Below the pieces are notes generated by a model. It had not been told where the DNA came from and ran no database searches. It was given only the letters and a program-made list of their open reading frames with translations. A stretch of DNA of 64,000 nucleotides from JABDKH01 sp963768565 (GTDB lineage Bacteria; Bacteroidota; Rhodothermia; Rhodothermales; JABDKH01): NCBI GenBank assembly GCA_963768565.1, contig CAVYIO010000008.1, positions 167,334 through 231,333 on the forward strand, given 5' to 3'. Shown in pieces: positions 60,880 through 64,000 of this stretch; within the stretch, counting starts at the first letter, position 1; the number at the start of each line of letters is the position of its first letter. The position numbers were made by a program, and so were the translations under genes.

Positions 60880-61170
60880 TCATGCGGTCTTCTTTCGCCC
60901 GACTGCTCTGGCCTCGTCGTCATCAAGCACAAGCGTCGCCTCCGCATCGAGTACGCCATTCCAGTTGAGGAGCCAGCCGGCAACCGCCTGCGGGTCATCG
61001 GACTCGACAACCGCCGCACCGGTGAACCCCACCAGGTCATGCCACCGTCCGATGAGTCTCACTTTGTCGCCAAGGTCGGCCTGGTCATCTTTCGCCGACA
61101 TCTCGGAGAATGCCTTCAGGACCTCGTGTCGTTTGTCTTCGTGGACTCGCCAGTTAACCAGGAACTTCAT
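60880..61170 (-). CDS. DUF3303-like small protein
   Basis: About 96 residues (MKFLVNWRVHEDKRHEVLKA, then GRWHDLVGFTGAAVVESDD), matching the ferredoxin-like fold of DUF3303 proteins. Function unknown. ATG 61170 was preferred to 61227 because the family start (MKFLVxW) is there. Confidence 0.75.
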   Translation of the reverse strand: MKFLVNWRVHEDKRHEVLKAFSEMSAKDDQADLGDKVRLIGRWHDLVGFTGAAVVESDDPQAVAGWLLNWNGVLDAEATLVLDDDEARAVGRKKTA

Positions 61171-61469
61171 GAGTACTATCCTCGATTCGATTAATGAAAA
61201 AACTTCTGCGCGACATGACACGCGCACGGCCCGAAGAGGTGAAACCTCGACCGCCTGACGGCGGCTTGCCGTGGCCTATGATATCATTTTTCAAGCCGGC
61301 AATCTAATTGCGGCTTGATGCGACAGGCCTCACTCATGTCAGAGGCGCCCTGAACGCAATCCGCCGCCGGCTGTCTGTTCAAGGCTTGCCGTCTTGTTCG
61401 GGCGGCGACTCAGTTACATCATGGCGGGCAGAGAGACGGTGATGTCTCCTTCCGAAGCGAGGACACCCG
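61171..61469. other. Intergenic stretch with small palindromes
   Basis: Contains ACCGCC-TGAC-GGCGG near 61249 and the palindrome ATGATATCAT just ahead of a T-run near 61285. Read left to right these resemble a weak terminator, though no plus-strand gene ends here. No coding signal. Confidence 0.3.
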
Positions 61470-61667
61470 TCACTCCGACACCGTCCCCGCAGACGTATGA
61501 TGCAGCATCGGCCCGACGAAGAACGCCTTGCCCACAAAATAGAGTCCGAGACCCGTGCCAATCGGGTCGCTGGTGTCGAAACCCGAAAGGATGAGGAGCC
61601 AGAGGCCCGCCGCGAGACAGAAGGCGAACGCGAGAATCGCTGAATATCGTCCGAGGATGTTGTTCAT
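61470..61667 (-). CDS. Small two-helix membrane protein
   Basis: 65 residues with two hydrophobic helices (AILAFAFCLAAGLWLLILSG and GLGLYFVGKAFFVGPML). The ATG at 61667 sits behind a perfect ribosome site, AAGGAGGTAGAC, which decides the start. No family known. It lies just downstream of the aldehyde dehydrogenase gene and reads the same way. Confidence 0.75.
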   Translation of the reverse strand: MNNILGRYSAILAFAFCLAAGLWLLILSGFDTSDPIGTGLGLYFVGKAFFVGPMLHHTSAGTVSE

Positions 61668-61719
61668 GTCTACCTCCTTAAACAGCATGGTGTTGTGCAA
61701 GAGCCCGCACGCTGAAGGG

Positions 61720-63199
61720 CTATAGATTCAAGCAGGCGACGCGAGTCTCCGTCATATCCTCCAGTGCAAAGCGAACTCCTTCGCGGCCGAAGCCGCTTCG
61801 CTTCGATCCACCGAACGGCATTACGTCGAGTCGGTAGTCCGTGGAGTCGTTGACCATGACGCCGCCCACCTGCAGGCGACGAATCGCCTCAAACGCATCG
61901 TTGAGATTCTGCGTGAAGATGGCTGCATGAAGACCGTAGTCGACATCGTTTGCGCGGTCGATGGCCTGGGACAACGAACTCACCTTGTACACCGATACGA
62001 CCGGTCCGTACACCTCCTCGCAGTCAAGCTTCGATTCCCTCGGCACTTCGGCAAGAACGGTTGGCTCGTAGACAGCGCCGTCTCTTTTGCCACCGGTGAG
62101 TATCCTGGCTCCGGCAGCCGTCGTTTCGTTCACCCAGCGTTCCACGCCGCTCCGCTTCTCGCTCGGTGATCAACGGGCACACATCAGTGTGTTCGTCTAG
62201 CGATGACCCCGACTTGAGTGAGCGGACGTTGTCCACAAACCGGTCCACGAAGGCATCGTACACGTTCTCGTGAACGAACACCCGCTGCACGCCGATGCAG
62301 TTTTGACCGGCTTGCGCGAATGCGCCGGCTGCCGTGGCAGTCACCGCGGAATCGAGATCAGCGTCCGCCATGACGATGACCGGAGAATTTGACCCAAGCT
62401 CCAGAGCGAGCTTTCGGATGCCCGCCTTACGTGTGATCCGCTCGCCGGTCTTTGCCCCTCCGGTGAACGATACCATGCGAACGCCCGGGTCGGTCACAAG
62501 CGCATCTCCGATCTCGTCGCCGTGGCCGGTGACTACGTTCAGTTGCGCCCGGCGGCAGTCCCGCCTGATCGAGATGGTGCGCCAGGCGAAGAACGGACAG
62601 CGAAGATCGGACGTCCGGTTTGACGACAACTGCATTGCCTCCGCGCAATCGCCGGACCCACCTTATGCACACAGACGGCCAGGGGGTCGTTGAATGGCAA
62701 GATGGCAGCGATCACGCCTACCGGAACCGCATGTAGTATCCGACACGATTCTCGGGATCCCGGACGGATGTCGAACGGCAAGGTCTCGCCGTGCAACCTC
62801 CTTCCCTCCTCTGCGGCCAGGCGCAGAATCATCGCCGAACGCTTCGGTTCTCGTCTCGCTTCCCGAATCGTCTTGCTGCCCTCTCGCGCGATGTCCAGTG
62901 CGTACGCGTCCTGATGCTCTTCGACGAGATCGGCCGCGCGCATCAGCACATCGTAGCGCTGGTGCATGGGCAAGTCGCTTGCGAGCCGAAACGGACGCCG
63001 CTTCGACGGACGCACGGACGTCCTCGGGAGTGCCTCTGGAGATCTCCCCCACCTTCTCGCCCGCGAACGAATTGCGGACGTCGATCTTCCGTTCGCGCCG
63101 GCGCCATCGACCACCGATGAACAAGCCGGGATCGCCGTGCGCGTCGAGTAGTCGCTCCGGTGCCGTCTCGTCGACGGACATGCTATCGTCAATACTCAT
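61720..63199 (-). pseudogene. Aldehyde dehydrogenase, broken by several frameshifts
   Basis: Pieces of one aldehyde dehydrogenase of about 490 residues in several frames: DPGLFIGGRWRRR at the start, REGSKTIREARREPKRSAMI, AVPVGVIAAILPFNDPLAV, VSFTGGAKTGERI, LALELGSNSPVIV (catalytic Glu), GAFAQAGQNCIGVQRVFVHE (catalytic Cys) and VMPFGGSKRSGFGREG at the end. At least five indels between about 63060 and 62130. It resembles the lactaldehyde/phosphonoacetaldehyde dehydrogenase group. The amidohydrolase gene ends three bases upstream, so they probably share a transcript. Errors in the sequence are as likely as true loss. Confidence 0.85.
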
Positions 63200-63202
63200 G
63201 TC

Positions 63203-64000
63203 TTATCGTACGCGCCAGCCGTACTCCGGTCCGCTGTGGAAGAACTGTTCGGCCATGACCACGCCGTCTCTCTTGAAGACGAGGCCGTCCTTCATCACGA
63301 ACTGCACGTCGCGTAGCGCATTGATGTCATCAAGTGGATTCGCGGTGACTGCGATCAAGTCGGCTGCAAAACCCACTTTGATCGGACCGCGATCGTTCTG
63401 TACTTCGCATACTTCGTATCCCGTGATCGTCATCGCTTTCAGGATGTCCTTCGCGGGAATGCCGGCATCGATCCATGTCTGCAGGAAGTTGATCGTGATT
63501 TCACCCCTGGTCAGGCCCGGCACGTAGTAGTCGGCGTCGGTGGAAAAGGTGATCTTCACACCGTTGTCGTATGCGTTGCGCAGACCGTCGACTGTCCGCC
63601 TGTACCGCTCCGGAGTTCCGCGATACCACGTGAGTGGCGTTTCCGTGCCGGCACGATATATACCCTTGCGCGCCATCTCTTTATGAAGATCATCGGTGAG
63701 TGCGCTCGCGTGTTCGATGGACCAGATTCCGGCTTCGATCGCGCTTCTTGCACCCTCATATGTTTGTACGTGACCGGCCACCTTCATGCCGGCGTTGGCC
63801 GACTCGCTCACGAACAGCTTGAGCTGGTCGACGGTGTATGGATATCGCTGACAGTCGACGCAGACCTTGATGACTTTCGCGCCATAGTGGATGTTGCGGC
63901 GTATGGCTTTGACGATCTCGTCGTTGGTGTCCGCGTTCAGGTACTCCGGATAGACCGTGTCTTCGCGTTCCGGGATTTCGTGGAACTGGCCCCCGAACGT
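63203..64000 (-). CDS. Amidohydrolase, partial (5' end beyond window)
   Basis: C-terminal 265 residues of an imidazolonepropionase/prolidase-like amidohydrolase; the frame stays open to the window edge. Visible motifs are YGAKVIKVCVD (carboxylated-Lys region), MKVAGHVQTYEGAR, SIEHASALTDD and ITFSTDADYY, which supply metal ligands. Its N-terminal HxH motif would lie outside. The substrate is unknown; such enzymes are often secreted peptidase-like proteins. Confidence 0.82.
   Translation of the reverse strand, partial: TFGGQFHEIPEREDTVYPEYLNADTNDEIVKAIRRNIHYGAKVIKVCVDCQRYPYTVDQLKLFVSESANAGMKVAGHVQTYEGARSAIEAGIWSIEHASALTDDLHKEMARKGIYRAGTETPLTWYRGTPERYRRTVDGLRNAYDNGVKITFSTDADYYVPGLTRGEITINFLQTWIDAGIPAKDILKAMTITGYEVCEVQNDRGPIKVGFAADLIAVTANPLDDINALRDVQFVMKDGLVFKRDGVVMAEQFFHSGPEYGWRVR

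Noticed and set aside
1..64000. tRNA, rRNA or CRISPR arrays
   Set aside because: No T-loop-like motifs in a cloverleaf context, no rRNA sequence and no regularly spaced repeats were seen by eye.

Overview
The window looks like a chromosomal piece of a Gram-negative bacterium of the Bacteroidota/Rhodothermota group. The evidence is a TonB-dependent receptor, a secreted PQQ-type dehydrogenase ending in a type IX secretion sorting domain (LYPNPSTGR), and an atypical ECF-like sigma factor overlapping a Ser/Thr kinase with TPRs. This placement is an inference; there is no rRNA or marker gene in the window.

Layout. 0-6 kb: lipoprotein, MMPL/RND-type exporter and TonB receptor. 6-24.4 kb: purine catabolism. 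It holds xdhABC (xanthine dehydrogenase), a GMP reductase on the opposite strand, and an eight-gene plus-strand operon: arcC, xdhD-like Mo hydroxylase, ygfK, ssnA, a PLP enzyme, ygeY, ygeW and a threonine-synthase-like PLP enzyme. This matches the E. coli xdh-yge-ygf locus, which has been linked to urate/purine breakdown in gut anaerobes. 24.6-34.3 kb: a convergent minus-strand operon for the whole reductive pyrimidine route, from dihydropyrimidine dehydrogenase (preA, preT) through dihydropyrimidinase and beta-ureidopropionase to a class III aminotransferase and methylmalonate/malonate-semialdehyde dehydrogenase, with an NCS1 permease. The two operons face each other, so about 28 kb is devoted to nucleobase salvage and breakdown. 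YgeW and carbamate kinase could yield ATP from carbamoyl phosphate; the pyrimidine arm would yield acetyl-CoA.

34.7-46.8 kb: a surface-glycan locus (NodZ-like fucosyltransferase, flippase, GT-C membrane enzyme, alkaline-phosphatase-superfamily protein, Gfo/Idh/MocA oxidoreductase, GT4, sulfotransferase, two GT2-like proteins). 46.9-64 kb: mixed genes, namely aldo/keto reductase, DASS anion transporter, an Xre/RES toxin-antitoxin pair, an outer-membrane-like protein, kinase plus sigma factor, cyclopropane-fatty-acid-synthase-type methyltransferase, PQQ dehydrogenase, FKBP isomerase, small membrane and DUF proteins, an aldehyde dehydrogenase and an amidohydrolase cut by the window end.

Many genes, above all after 32 kb, are broken by single-base frameshifts while the protein sequence stays conserved across frames. 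Assembly or read errors explain this better than gene decay. The stretch 32.2-33.8 kb is worst and is also visibly richer in G+C. Coordinates of those genes span all the frames.
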